Assembly (NCBI GenBank): GCA_946413985.1
Contig: CAMKMS010000009.1
Span: 1-42,117 of the forward strand
Reading direction: 5' to 3'
From: an uncultured Mycoplasmatota bacterium
GTDB taxonomy: Bacteria > Bacillota_I > Bacilli_A > RF39 > UBA660
DNA length: 42,117 bases
Translations under genes and position numbers: made by a program
Notes under the pieces: generated by a model
The model's input: the letters and a program-made list of their open reading frames with translations, nothing else
Databases searched by the model: none
Told to the model about the DNA's origin: nothing
Shown: positions 17,653 to 25,489 of the stretch, in pieces
Layout: each line of letters begins with the position of its first letter
Position numbering within the stretch: position 1 is the stretch's first letter

Positions 17653-17681
17653 GAAAAAAAATAGTTCAAATGAACTATTTT
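17653..17681 (-). terminator. Terminator after the small ORF downstream of recD2
   Basis: AAAATAGTTCA-TT-TGAACTATTTT is an 11-bp stem followed by a U run on the minus strand. It overlaps the stop codon of the 37-residue ORF. Confidence 0.9.
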
Positions 17682-17793
17682 AATCACTCATACTTTTTGA
17701 TGCTTTCTTCATATACTTGCTAATATCTTTTTCATATTTTTTATAAAGTAATCCAATACCCACGCCTCCAATAAAAGCAATCATATTTTCCAT
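17680..17793 (-). CDS. 37-residue small membrane-associated protein
   Basis: The predicted peptide begins MENMIAFIGGVGIGLLYKKY and ends in a charged stretch with KDISKYMKKASKSMSD: a glycine-containing hydrophobic helix and a basic amphipathic tail. I know no family. It lies 43 bases after recD2 and ends in a strong terminator. A perfect AAGGAGG (17811-17817) precedes it, but 17 bases before the ATG. Nearer in-frame codons are ATT (17805, 17802), giving up to 41 residues. The AAGGAGG sits in the 9-nt loop of a perfect 9-bp hairpin (AATAATATC / GATATTATT), so the ribosome site may be folded or the start may be non-standard. Codon use and topology look real; the start is open. Confidence 0.55.
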   Translation of the reverse strand: MENMIAFIGGVGIGLLYKKYEKDISKYMKKASKSMSD

Positions 17794-17796
17794 AGT

Positions 17797-17823
17797 TTTA
17801 ATAATATCATCCTCCTTGATATT
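17797..17823 (-). promoter_or_regulatory. Hairpin presenting a Shine-Dalgarno sequence in its loop
   Basis: On the minus strand AATAATATC, then AAGGAGGAT as a 9-nt loop, then GATATTATT: a perfect 9-bp A/U stem with the complete ribosome site exposed in the loop. It lies between the recD2 stop and the small ORF. Confidence 0.6.
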
Positions 17824-17836
17824 ATTATTGATAAAA

Positions 17837-20005
17837 CTATTCACTTTTATGCATTTTTAAATAAGTATTTCTTTTTTCAGCATAAGATGTTTGAATAGAT
17901 ATATTAAGTGAATCTAATGTTCCTATAATAATAAGTGATGATTTAGCTCTAGTAATAGCAGTATATATTAATTTATTATAAAACATTCTTTTGAAACTTT
18001 TTGCGAGTACTACTACTACATTATCATATTCACTTCCCTGAGATTTATGAATACTAATAGCATATGCAAGATTAAATCTATCAAATTCACCATTTTTATA
18101 TGTTACTTTATTTCCTTCAAAATCTATAGTTACTTCCATTTTTTTATTAATAACTTCTATATCACTTATATATCCTATATCGCCATTAAAAACATTGTTT
18201 TCAACATCATTTATTAATTGTATTACTTTGTCTCCTATTCTATAGTATTTTTCTCCTATTAGATATTCTTCTTTATTAGGATTAAATATACTAGCTAACA
18301 TATCATTTAAATTATCTATTCCATTTAATCCTTTATACATTGAAGCTAATACTTGAAAAGAATCAATGCTAATATTTTTATTTTTAACTTTATTACATAT
18401 TTCTTTTAAATAACTTCTAATATCATCATCACTACTTTCAATAAATTTAAAATCATCATAACTATTATCAATTCTATCGAATACTTTTTTATCTTTTATA
18501 TCTTTCGCTAAATATGTAATATAGCTACCATCTTTTACTCTATAAATAATACTTAAGTAAGTTCTTTTTATGTTATCAAAACTTAACAAATCATTTAAAA
18601 CATCTCCAGGAGCAATAGATGGAAGTTGATTAGCATCCCCAATAAGTAATAATTTAACATTTATTCTTAATGCTTTTAATAATGCACTAAACAAAAATAT
18701 ATCAATCATACTTGCTTCATCAACTATAATAACTCTTTCACTTGCTTTATTGTATTCATCTAATCCAAATGTTTCAGTTTCTTTATTCCATTTTAAAAAT
18801 TTATGAATTGTATATGCATTTACACCAACACTTTCACTAACTCTTTTAGCACTTTTCCCAGTTGGTGCAAGAAGTGCTATTTCACTTTTATCAATTTTAT
18901 TAATAGATTCAAGTATTTCAACAATTGCTTTAATTATAGTTGTTTTTCCTGTTCCAGGTCCTCCAGTAATAATATAAAAATTATTCATAATAGATTCTCT
19001 AATAGCATTTATTTGTTCTTTATTAAATTCTATTTTATTTCTTTTTTCAAATAATTCTATATGACTATCTATTTTTTTGCTATCACTTGTTTCTTTTATA
19101 CTACATAATCTATTAACACTATTTAATATATTAGTTTCTGCTTCATAAAAATCATAAAGCATTACTTTATCATTTATTTCTACTACTTCATAATCAGCAA
19201 TCAACTCATTTAAATGAGCAATGTATGTATTAGAATCCAAATTATCACTAAAGAATCTTTTTAGTCTTATAAATAATTCATCTTTATATATTAAAGTATC
19301 TCCATTTTCATAACACATAATATATATTAAATGTTTAATTAATGCCTTAATTCTAATACTACTCATTTCATAATTGCCATTTTTCAAATATATTAAATCA
19401 AGTTTATCAAAAGATACATAATCTATAAGTTCATATATATTTTCATCAATTATTTTTAATAATTCAAGTCCATATATATTAGATAAATCAATTGATTCTT
19501 TTATACTAAAACCATATCCATTTAATTTAATTATTAAATCTTGATTCATTTCATTTGACAATACTTTATCATGAATCATTTTAGCTTTTTTTAAATTCAT
19601 TCCACTAATCAAAGCTAAACTCTCATAATCATTTTTTATTATTTCAATCGTATCATTACCAAATTTTTCAACAATCTTTTTAGCAGTTTTGCATCCTATT
19701 CCTTTAAATAATCCGCTACTTAAATATAGTATTAATCCATCTTCATCACTAGGCATATTTATTTCATATGATTCACTACTAAATTGTAAACCATATTTTG
19801 GATGTATAACCATTGAACCATATAATTTATATTCAACATCTTCATTTATTTCATTAAATGAACCTGTAAATCCAATTACTTTATTAATATACTCTTTTAA
19901 ATCCTCATCATTAGTCTCCTTCACTTTAAAAAGACCAACTTTATATGGCCCAGTATTGCTTTCAAAAATTATTTTTCTAATACTACCTAATATATATTTC
20001 TTCAT
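17837..20005 (-). CDS. recD2: RecD2-type ATP-dependent DNA helicase
   Basis: The 722-residue 5'-3' helicase belongs to the RecD2 branch found in bacteria without RecBCD. After an N-terminal OB-like region come helix-hairpin-helix segments (LFKGIGCKTAKKIVEKFG near residue 100). The superfamily 1 motor follows: Walker A TGGPGTGKTTII near residue 348, DEASMID, GDANQLPSIAPGDV, and the C-terminal AISIHKSQGSEYDNV and YTAITRAK. The start MKKYILGSIRKIIFE fits the family. No ribosome site precedes the ATG. Instead TGATATTAT, an extended -10, ends seven bases before it, so the mRNA may be leaderless. A terminator 16 bases upstream isolates it from the previous gene. Confidence 0.96.
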   Translation of the reverse strand: MKKYILGSIRKIIFESNTGPYKVGLFKVKETNDEDLKEYINKVIGFTGSFNEINEDVEYKLYGSMVIHPKYGLQFSSESYEINMPSDEDGLILYLSSGLFKGIGCKTAKKIVEKFGNDTIEIIKNDYESLALISGMNLKKAKMIHDKVLSNEMNQDLIIKLNGYGFSIKESIDLSNIYGLELLKIIDENIYELIDYVSFDKLDLIYLKNGNYEMSSIRIKALIKHLIYIMCYENGDTLIYKDELFIRLKRFFSDNLDSNTYIAHLNELIADYEVVEINDKVMLYDFYEAETNILNSVNRLCSIKETSDSKKIDSHIELFEKRNKIEFNKEQINAIRESIMNNFYIITGGPGTGKTTIIKAIVEILESINKIDKSEIALLAPTGKSAKRVSESVGVNAYTIHKFLKWNKETETFGLDEYNKASERVIIVDEASMIDIFLFSALLKALRINVKLLLIGDANQLPSIAPGDVLNDLLSFDNIKRTYLSIIYRVKDGSYITYLAKDIKDKKVFDRIDNSYDDFKFIESSDDDIRSYLKEICNKVKNKNISIDSFQVLASMYKGLNGIDNLNDMLASIFNPNKEEYLIGEKYYRIGDKVIQLINDVENNVFNGDIGYISDIEVINKKMEVTIDFEGNKVTYKNGEFDRFNLAYAISIHKSQGSEYDNVVVVLAKSFKRMFYNKLIYTAITRAKSSLIIIGTLDSLNISIQTSYAEKRNTYLKMHKSE

Positions 20006-20012
20006 ACAAAAT

Positions 20013-20021
20013 ATAATATCA
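20013..20021 (-). promoter_or_regulatory. Extended -10 adjoining the recD2 start codon
   Basis: TGATATTAT on the minus strand places the predicted transcription start at 20006 or 20005, the A of the ATG itself. No purine-rich ribosome site exists between the preceding terminator and the ATG. Confidence 0.5.
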
Positions 20022-20050
20022 AAAAAAAGAAAGAATTAAAACTTTCTTTC
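20021..20050 (-). terminator. Terminator between the unknown gene and recD2
   Basis: GAAAGAA / TTCTTTC form a 7-bp stem with an 8-nt loop and a run of eight U on the minus strand, overlapping the end of the upstream gene. Confidence 0.8.
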
Positions 20051-20509
20051 ATTACTTTTTAATGCATCCATTAAAATAGTTTTATATGATTCATCTTTTA
20101 TATAAAAATCAATAATTAATTTATAAAAAATATCCATAGTTTCACTATTTCCAATATCAAAAATTTCTTCATCTTTTAATTCTTGCATTAATCTAACAAT
20201 ATAATCAGTATCTTTATCTCTGGAATTAAGCGAAGATACTACTTTTAAAATTTTTTGATCAAGAATTTCTTTATCTGAATCAAAAAATTTTTCTGACATT
20301 TTATCTCCATCAAAATATAGATCTCCATATAAAAATTCATGTAATCTTATTAAATAAATAATTCCATAATAACTCGTATCAAATGTAAATTCCTTACTAA
20401 TTAATCTTGATTTTGCTTCTATAATTTCACTTTCTATGTATTTCATTTTTTCATCAGGTAATCCAAGCTTATTAATATTAGTAAGATTTAAATCTTCCAA
20501 TTCTTCCAT
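20036..20509 (-). CDS. Hypothetical cytoplasmic protein
   Basis: The product, 157 residues from the ATG at 20509, is acidic, helical and lacks signal or membrane segments. I chose this ATG because AAGGGTG stands six bases upstream; a GTG at 20518 would lie within that site. No family is recognised. A stretch LIRLHEFLYGDLYFDGDKMS (about residues 53-72) looks slightly like the first helices of Fic domains, but the catalytic HPFxxGNGR motif is absent, so I do not call it Fic. It follows tRNA-Arg by 29 bases with no terminator between, so it may be cotranscribed with the tRNA. Confidence 0.75.
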   Translation of the reverse strand: MEELEDLNLTNINKLGLPDEKMKYIESEIIEAKSRLISKEFTFDTSYYGIIYLIRLHEFLYGDLYFDGDKMSEKFFDSDKEILDQKILKVVSSLNSRDKDTDYIVRLMQELKDEEIFDIGNSETMDIFYKLIIDFYIKDESYKTILMDALKSNERKF

Positions 20510-20538
20510 TATACACACCCTTTATAATATCAATTAAA

Positions 20539-20615
20539 TGGCGTCCCCGATTGGAATCGAACCAACGACCTATTGCTTAGGAGGCAATCGCTCTATCCTA
20601 CTGAGCTACGAGGAC
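20539..20615 (-). tRNA. tRNA-Arg (anticodon CCT)
   Basis: A 77-nt cloverleaf: acceptor GTCCTCG / CGGGGAC with one G-U pair, D-arm AGCTCAGTAGGATAGAGC, anticodon stem ATTGC / GCAAT with loop CTCCTAA, T-arm with GGTTCGATTCC, and CCA encoded. It reads AGG codons. Its 5' end lies 10 bases beyond the stop of the HD-domain gene. A candidate promoter ATGATA-17-TATAAT (-10 at 20633-20638) overlaps that gene's last codons. Confidence 0.97.
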
Positions 20616-20625
20616 AAAAGAGAAA

Positions 20626-21105
20626 CTATTTAATTATAAAGAGAATGAATAAATGTATCATAAAATTAACTTGGTATCTAAAAAATTCATAACAACTAAC
20701 CAATTTATCACATAAACAAACTATTTTAGATTCTGCATATTTAGGTCTACCTTTTACAATTGGAAACATATGCGTAAGAATAATATCTTCTTCTATTTCA
20801 TTTAATTCAAAATATTTTTTTGAATTATTAAGAGATATTCGAGGATGTTCATGAAGAAAATCATTATATTTTTCATTAGATCTACTTATATCTTCTACAG
20901 TAAAAAAGTCATGTAAGAGAGCTCCTCTTGTACACGAAATATAATCAAATCCCATCTTTTTAGATAAATAAAAACTCATTTTAGATACTCTATTAATATG
21001 ATCTAATCTGTTATTTCCATGATGAGACATATTTTTTAATTCTCTATATTTATTAACACTATAAAATTCACTAAAAATATTATAATATATATTCTTATTA
21101 CTCAT
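20626..21105 (-). CDS. HD-domain phosphohydrolase
   Basis: The 159-residue protein carries the HD metal-binding pattern: H36 in NRLDHINRVSK, H65-D66 in GALLHDFF, then HEHPRISLNNSKKYFELNEIEEDIILTHMFP with the later His ligands, and a C-terminal AESKIVCLCDKLVS. This matches a Bacillota family of small HD proteins of about 150-180 residues. HD enzymes hydrolyse phosphoester bonds of nucleotides or related compounds; the substrate is unknown. The ribosome site before the ATG is weak (GTGAT). The last 13 residues are very hydrophobic and overlap the likely tRNA-Arg promoter. Confidence 0.82.
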   Translation of the reverse strand: MSNKNIYYNIFSEFYSVNKYRELKNMSHHGNNRLDHINRVSKMSFYLSKKMGFDYISCTRGALLHDFFTVEDISRSNEKYNDFLHEHPRISLNNSKKYFELNEIEEDIILTHMFPIVKGRPKYAESKIVCLCDKLVSCYEFFRYQVNFMIHLFILFIIK

Positions 21106-21123
21106 AATTTATCACGACAATAT

Positions 21124-21495
21124 TTATATCCATCTAGGTATATATAAATTCCTTGTAAATCCTTCCATATATTTATCATATTCTTTAATAATAGACTTTG
21201 CAATAAATGCAATCACATCAGTTTCTTTTTTTGAAACTTTTAAAGATGATAAAAAATTATTTAAAATTGTCCTAAACTCCCTATCTTCAAAATATCTAAC
21301 AATCGCTGTATTTAAGTCAGTTGCTTTTTTTATTTCAGCTTTACTTTTTATATTAACTGAAAATATAAAAGACTGATATATTTGAATAATTTTATCACTC
21401 ATATAATCAAGTTCATTAAATTCTTCATTAATAATTTTATAATAATCTTTACAATATTTAAGTATTATCTTATTTTCAAGATATCTATTTTCCAT
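21124..21495 (-). CDS. Hypothetical helical protein downstream of rseP
   Basis: The product, 123 residues from the ATG at 21495, begins MENRYLENKIILKYCKDYY and is predicted all-helical, with no membrane segment. I recognise no family. The ATG begins one base past the rseP stop codon (TAGTATG), with GGTGGGG in the end of rseP as ribosome site; the longer reading from 21510 would overlap that site. It lies where proS or polC often follows rseP in other Bacilli. Next comes the HD-domain gene, 18 bases on, so it is probably part of a cdsA-rseP operon. Confidence 0.75.
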   Translation of the reverse strand: MENRYLENKIILKYCKDYYKIINEEFNELDYMSDKIIQIYQSFIFSVNIKSKAEIKKATDLNTAIVRYFEDREFRTILNNFLSSLKVSKKETDVIAFIAKSIIKEYDKYMEGFTRNLYIPRWI

Positions 21496-21496
21496 A

Positions 21497-22558
21497 CTAC
21501 CCCACCACAAGTCTTGTTATATCATTAAATGTTACAAATAACATAAGTAGAATCATTAAGCCAAACCCAACATAATTTAAAATATTTTCTAATTTTTCAC
21601 CTGTTTTTCTTTTTATTATTTTTTCAATAATTAGTATTAATACTCTACCACCATCAAATACTGGAATTGGAATTAGATTAACTATTCCAACATTAATACT
21701 TAAGTAAGCAGTTAAATATAATAATGTAATAAATCCTTGGGATTTTACTTGATCTACTATTGAATAAATTCCAACTGGTCCACTTAAACTTTTAACAGAT
21801 ACTTGTCCAGTAAATAAAGAAGCTATTATTTTAAAAATTGTTACTGAATTTTCATAAGTACCAACAAATGCATAACTAATAGCATTTAATAAACCTTTTT
21901 TATAAACTGTTCCATTTGATACTATTCCAAATACTCTTGTTTCCTCACCTTTTTCATTTTTTATAACTTCTGGAACAATATTATAATTCTTTATTTCACC
22001 ACTTGATTTTTTTACAACAAATTCATAATTATCTTTTAATTTCTTAGCAGATACTTCTAATAAAAAATCATCCCATGTATTAATACTCACACCATTAATA
22101 GATATAATTCTATCTCCAGCTTCTATTCCTGCTAAATAAGCGGCTTTTCCTTCAACAGTTTCTTTTACTATTGGTTCATTAACAGGTTTGCCATATATAA
22201 GTCCACTAATAAAAAATAGTACTATTGCAAGTATAAAATTAAAAACTATTCCATCAATTAATACCCACAATACATGAAAGAATCCTTTATTAGCTAAAAC
22301 TCTATCTTTTTTTATTTTAGAGCCCTTTTCTTCTTTCTCTGCCATTGAAACAAAACCACCTATTGGAAACAATCTAAGTGAATAAGTTGTCTCACTATTT
22401 TTAGGCTTACGTTTAAATATAATTGGTCCCATACCAATAGAGAATTCATCAACATATACACCACTTTTTTTAGCAGCAATGAAATGTCCAAATTCATGTA
22501 TTGAAATAATTAGACCAAGCATTATAAATAATATTAATAATGTTATTATAAAATTCAT
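21497..22558 (-). CDS. rseP: RseP/RasP intramembrane zinc protease (site-2 protease)
   Basis: The 353-residue protease has the HEFGH zinc motif at residues 21-25 in the first membrane helix. A single PDZ domain spans about residues 115-195 (AGIEAGDRIISINGVSINTWDDF). The second active-site motif is NLIPIPVFDGGRV near residue 290, where the usual Leu before DG is Phe. There are four membrane helices. Such proteases cleave anti-sigma factors and leftover signal peptides within the membrane. It follows cdsA by 10 bases as in many bacteria, but dxr, usually between them, is absent. The ribosome site is AGGAGG. Confidence 0.95.
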   Translation of the reverse strand: MNFIITLLILFIMLGLIISIHEFGHFIAAKKSGVYVDEFSIGMGPIIFKRKPKNSETTYSLRLFPIGGFVSMAEKEEKGSKIKKDRVLANKGFFHVLWVLIDGIVFNFILAIVLFFISGLIYGKPVNEPIVKETVEGKAAYLAGIEAGDRIISINGVSINTWDDFLLEVSAKKLKDNYEFVVKKSSGEIKNYNIVPEVIKNEKGEETRVFGIVSNGTVYKKGLLNAISYAFVGTYENSVTIFKIIASLFTGQVSVKSLSGPVGIYSIVDQVKSQGFITLLYLTAYLSINVGIVNLIPIPVFDGGRVLILIIEKIIKRKTGEKLENILNYVGFGLMILLMLFVTFNDITRLVVG

Positions 22559-22568
22559 TTATTTCCTC

Positions 22569-23363
22569 CTAAAAGAATGATACTAAATAAGAAAATGCAA
22601 GTATTGCAAATAATAAACTATCAACTCTATCTAAAACTCCACCATGACCTGGCATAATATTTCCATAATCTTTAACACCATATTTTCTTTTTATGGCAGA
22701 AAATACCAAATCACCAAACTCTGCTATTAAAGATAAAGTCATTGAAATAACTATTACCAAAAATAAACTAGCAGAAACATCGATAAAAGTTTTAAAAAAT
22801 ACTGTTCCTAAAAAAGTACCAAAGAAAACTCCTCCTAACATTCCCTCTACTGTTTTATTTGGAGAAACTGCTGGGCATAGTTTATGCTTTCCAATTTTTG
22901 ATCCGAAAAATTGGGCAAAAGTATCAGACATAATAGTTATCAGTACTACGTATATTAAATATAATATATCCATATTCCTTATTGTAATTAAATAACTAAA
23001 TGAAATTCCTAAAAATAATGTAGAAGATACAAGTACTAAAGCATCTTCAGCATCATAATCCTTTCTATCCATAACAATTAATGGAAGAAAGCACACAAAT
23101 AAATCTAAAATAACTAGTCTATAATCAACTAAAAAATTTTCTTTTGAAGTTAGTGGTGAAATAACTATTAATAAATATGAAATTGCAGATAAAAATTTTA
23201 CATAATTAGAAATCTTTTTCTCATTTTCACGAACATGCAATATTTCATAATAACCTATTAATGATAAGATAGCCACTCCTATATAATATGGTATTTTTCC
23301 AATAATTATTAATGGAATTACTATTATTAAAGCAACAATTGCGCTTATCACTTTCTTTTTCAT
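22569..23363 (-). CDS. cdsA: Phosphatidate cytidylyltransferase
   Basis: The 264-residue membrane enzyme makes CDP-diacylglycerol from phosphatidate and CTP, supplying PgsA, whose gene is also in this window. About eight membrane helices fill the protein. The signature SAIKRKYGVKDYGNIMPGHG followed by GVLDRVDS is at residues about 229-256. I chose the ATG at 23363 because AGGTGAT lies six bases upstream; the GTG at 23372 lies inside that site. A good promoter (TTGTTA-17-TATAAT with TGC extension) stands at 23382-23410. uppS and frr, the common upstream partners, are not here. Confidence 0.95.
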   Translation of the reverse strand: MKKKVISAIVALIIVIPLIIIGKIPYYIGVAILSLIGYYEILHVRENEKKISNYVKFLSAISYLLIVISPLTSKENFLVDYRLVILDLFVCFLPLIVMDRKDYDAEDALVLVSSTLFLGISFSYLITIRNMDILYLIYVVLITIMSDTFAQFFGSKIGKHKLCPAVSPNKTVEGMLGGVFFGTFLGTVFFKTFIDVSASLFLVIVISMTLSLIAEFGDLVFSAIKRKYGVKDYGNIMPGHGGVLDRVDSLLFAILAFSYLVSFF

Positions 23364-23381
23364 TCTAATCACCTACACAAT

Positions 23382-23410
23382 ATTATAGCATTTAAAGAAT
23401 CATTTAACAA
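23382..23410 (-). promoter_or_regulatory. Sigma-A promoter for cdsA-rseP
   Basis: TTGTTA (23410-23405), 17 bases, TATAAT (23387-23382), with TGC making an extended -10. Confidence 0.65.
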
Positions 23411-23424
23411 GTTTTATAATATAT

Positions 23425-23453
23425 AAAAAGAATCTATTATTTACATAGATTCT
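23425..23453 (-). terminator. Terminator after the 225-residue anchored protein
   Basis: GAATCTAT / ATAGATTC form an 8-bp stem with a 7-nt loop followed by U5. It overlaps the stop codon. Confidence 0.85.
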
Positions 23454-24114
23454 CTATACCTTTCAAATAAACTAAAGTGGATTGATTATATAGTTTACAC
23501 CACTCTTCACTCATAGAAATTCTTTCATATTTACCACATTTATTATTATCAAAACTTGCTAATTGATAGTTATAGTTCTCACCTTTTAAGCAATACTTTT
23601 TATCATTTTCATCATAAATCCAATCATAATTATCATCGACTTCTTTAAATGTTGGAAATATAACAACATTATATCCATCTTTCTCATCTATTATTTTATA
23701 TTTTTTACTACCAAAATCATTAGCAACCAAAACTGCATTACTAACACTTTTATCATTCTTCATATTTTCAATCATTTCACTAGTATAAGTTCCATCATTA
23801 GTTAATAATTGCAAATCTTTTTTTGATATTTTCAATCCTTCCCTATTTGTATAATATCCATCTACATAATTATAGTTATTTGGACACACTGCTTCTTCAT
23901 CATAAAAAGCTATTTTATACTTTTTATTTGTTTTACAATAATAAACTTTATAAAAAAAAGCCTTATATAATATATCATTTTCACTTTCTATCTTAATTGA
24001 TATTTTAGGATTAGTATTATTTGTTTTTGCATTAAAATAATCTATATAAATAAATGAAACAATAACAATTAAAGTTACAAAAATAATAATTAAATACTTA
24101 ATAATTCTATTCAT
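23437..24114 (-). CDS. Membrane-anchored extracytoplasmic protein, unknown
   Basis: The 225-residue protein has one N-terminal membrane helix (residues about 7-26) without a signal-peptidase site, and a soluble outer domain of about 200 residues. That domain has six cysteines (YYCKTNK, AVCPNNY, KYCLKG, NKCGKY, EWCKLY, NLCK), an even number that allows three disulfides. I recognise no family. It is a single-gene unit, divergent from the next exported protein gene, with AGAGG as ribosome site and its own terminator. Confidence 0.75.
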   Translation of the reverse strand: MNRIIKYLIIIFVTLIVIVSFIYIDYFNAKTNNTNPKISIKIESENDILYKAFFYKVYYCKTNKKYKIAFYDEEAVCPNNYNYVDGYYTNREGLKISKKDLQLLTNDGTYTSEMIENMKNDKSVSNAVLVANDFGSKKYKIIDEKDGYNVVIFPTFKEVDDNYDWIYDENDKKYCLKGENYNYQLASFDNNKCGKYERISMSEEWCKLYNQSTLVYLKGIENLCK

Positions 24115-24223
24115 ATTCTTTAACCTCTATATATAAATTATTATATAAGTATTAAAGAGAAATGTAAACGATTATTATTTTAAAAAACAAAGTTTTATTT
24201 TATAATTATTATTAGGTGATATA

Positions 24224-24829
24224 GTGAAGAAATTATTAATTATATTATTACTATTATTTAGTATTATAAAGGTGCATGCTTATGAAAATGATTATTTTAA
24301 TATTGATATACCAAATAATTATAATTTAACAGAAGAAACAACCAATTCTTATAAATGGATAAAAGATAATAATTATATTGCAATATCGCTATCTAAAAGT
24401 GATTATAATATTAAAGAATTTACAAAAGAAGATATTAACAATCAAAAAATAAGTATTGAAAAAAGAATAAATGATAGATTAAAAGATTTTAATGTAAAAG
24501 CAACTATTACTTCAATAGAAAAACAAAATATAGACGATTTATATTATTTAGAATATGATTTGTATTTACCAAGTAAAAATAGTATTGGATTTGATACTTT
24601 TCAAAAAGGAAGAATCTATACACATAATGGATATTTGATTACATTTATATTTAATAGTGATACAACCATTAATAATGAAGAATATAATACTATAATAAAA
24701 TCATTTATTATCAAAGATTTTACAATAATAAACAAATACAGAGTTTATTTAACATTAACAATTATTATTGGTGCTATAGCAGGAATTATTGGATTCTTTG
24801 TTTCATTAAAAAAAGAAAAACATTATTAA
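24224..24829 (+). CDS. Exported protein with C-terminal membrane anchor, unknown
   Basis: The 201-residue protein starts at GTG (24224) with AGGTGAT upstream. A signal peptide is followed by a likely cleavage after VHA (residue 19), a soluble extracellular domain (FNIDIPNNYNLTEE onward), then a membrane helix near residues 174-193 and a short basic tail. The pattern of the domain recalls PsbP/DUF1795-like stress proteins (Y-F-x-I-x-IP-x-x-Y at the start), but this is only a resemblance. It is one of only three plus-strand genes here and is convergent with the sigma factor gene, sharing a bidirectional terminator. Confidence 0.78.
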   Translation: MKKLLIILLLLFSIIKVHAYENDYFNIDIPNNYNLTEETTNSYKWIKDNNYIAISLSKSDYNIKEFTKEDINNQKISIEKRINDRLKDFNVKATITSIEKQNIDDLYYLEYDLYLPSKNSIGFDTFQKGRIYTHNGYLITFIFNSDTTINNEEYNTIIKSFIIKDFTIINKYRVYLTLTIIIGAIAGIIGFFVSLKKEKHY

Positions 24830-24838
24830 TGTTTTTTT
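24816..24838. terminator. Bidirectional terminator between convergent genes
   Basis: AAAAACATT-ATT-AATGTTTTT with U-rich flanks on both strands, between the exported protein gene and the sigma factor gene. Confidence 0.8.
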
Positions 24839-25469
24839 ATGTGAAATTTTTCTTTATTTTACTTAATATTTGTTTTTCATTTCTTGACACTTTAACTTGA
24901 GTAATGCCCATTAATGTAGCTGTTTCCATCTGAGTATATCCCAAATAGTATCTATAATTAATAAGCAATTTTTCATTTTCATTTAATTCATTTATTCTAT
25001 CATTTAGATTAATAATATCGTCTAAATTAATTTCTTCTTTATCATGAAGTGCATAATCATTTTCTTCTATATTCTTTGATTTACTTATACTTTCAATTAT
25101 ACAAAGCATTTGTATTTCATCAATTTCCATAAAAGAACAAATTTCATGAAATGATACTTCCCTATTATACTTATTACTTAGTAAGTCTTTTACTTTAAGA
25201 TATCTTTTATATAAACTATACATTTCATTACTTATTATTATATTACTATCTTTTCTAATATAATCAATCATTTCACCTAATATATACTTATATGCATATG
25301 TTGAAAATTTTATATTATTATCATTATAATTTTTACTTGCTTTTATTATACCAATACACCCTGCTTGATATAAGTCATCAATACTATAATTTTCTTTATA
25401 TCTTGATGATATTTTATAAATTAACCATTCGTTTTCTTTAATTAACTGTTCTATATTATCTGTTTTCAT
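24837..25469 (-). CDS. RNA polymerase sigma factor, SigF/SigG family
   Basis: The 210-residue sigma-70 family protein has region 2 (SIDDLYQAGCIGIIKASKNY, then FSTYAYKYILGEMIDYIRKD), a region 3 helix-turn-helix (NREVSFHEICSFMEIDEI) and region 4 (ENEKLLINYRYYLGYTQMET, then MGITQVKVSRNEKQIL). These closely match forespore sigmas F and G (compare ISQVQVSRLEKKIL). Length is somewhat shorter than the usual 250-260 because the N-terminus is reduced. It follows a dacF-like gene, as sigF does in Bacillus, but spoIIAA and spoIIAB are absent; one unknown membrane protein gene lies between. No ribosome site precedes the ATG: TATTAT ends six bases before it, so the transcript may be leaderless. Role in sporulation is inferred. 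Confidence 0.88.
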   Translation of the reverse strand: MKTDNIEQLIKENEWLIYKISSRYKENYSIDDLYQAGCIGIIKASKNYNDNNIKFSTYAYKYILGEMIDYIRKDSNIIISNEMYSLYKRYLKVKDLLSNKYNREVSFHEICSFMEIDEIQMLCIIESISKSKNIEENDYALHDKEEINLDDIINLNDRINELNENEKLLINYRYYLGYTQMETATLMGITQVKVSRNEKQILSKIKKNFT

Positions 25470-25489
25470 ACTTAAATAATACTAGATAA

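Noticed and set aside
20290-20360. Fic-like helix pattern in the unknown gene at 20036-20509
   Set aside because: Only a short stretch resembles Fic N-terminal helices; the catalytic HPFxxGNGR motif and its flanks are missing.
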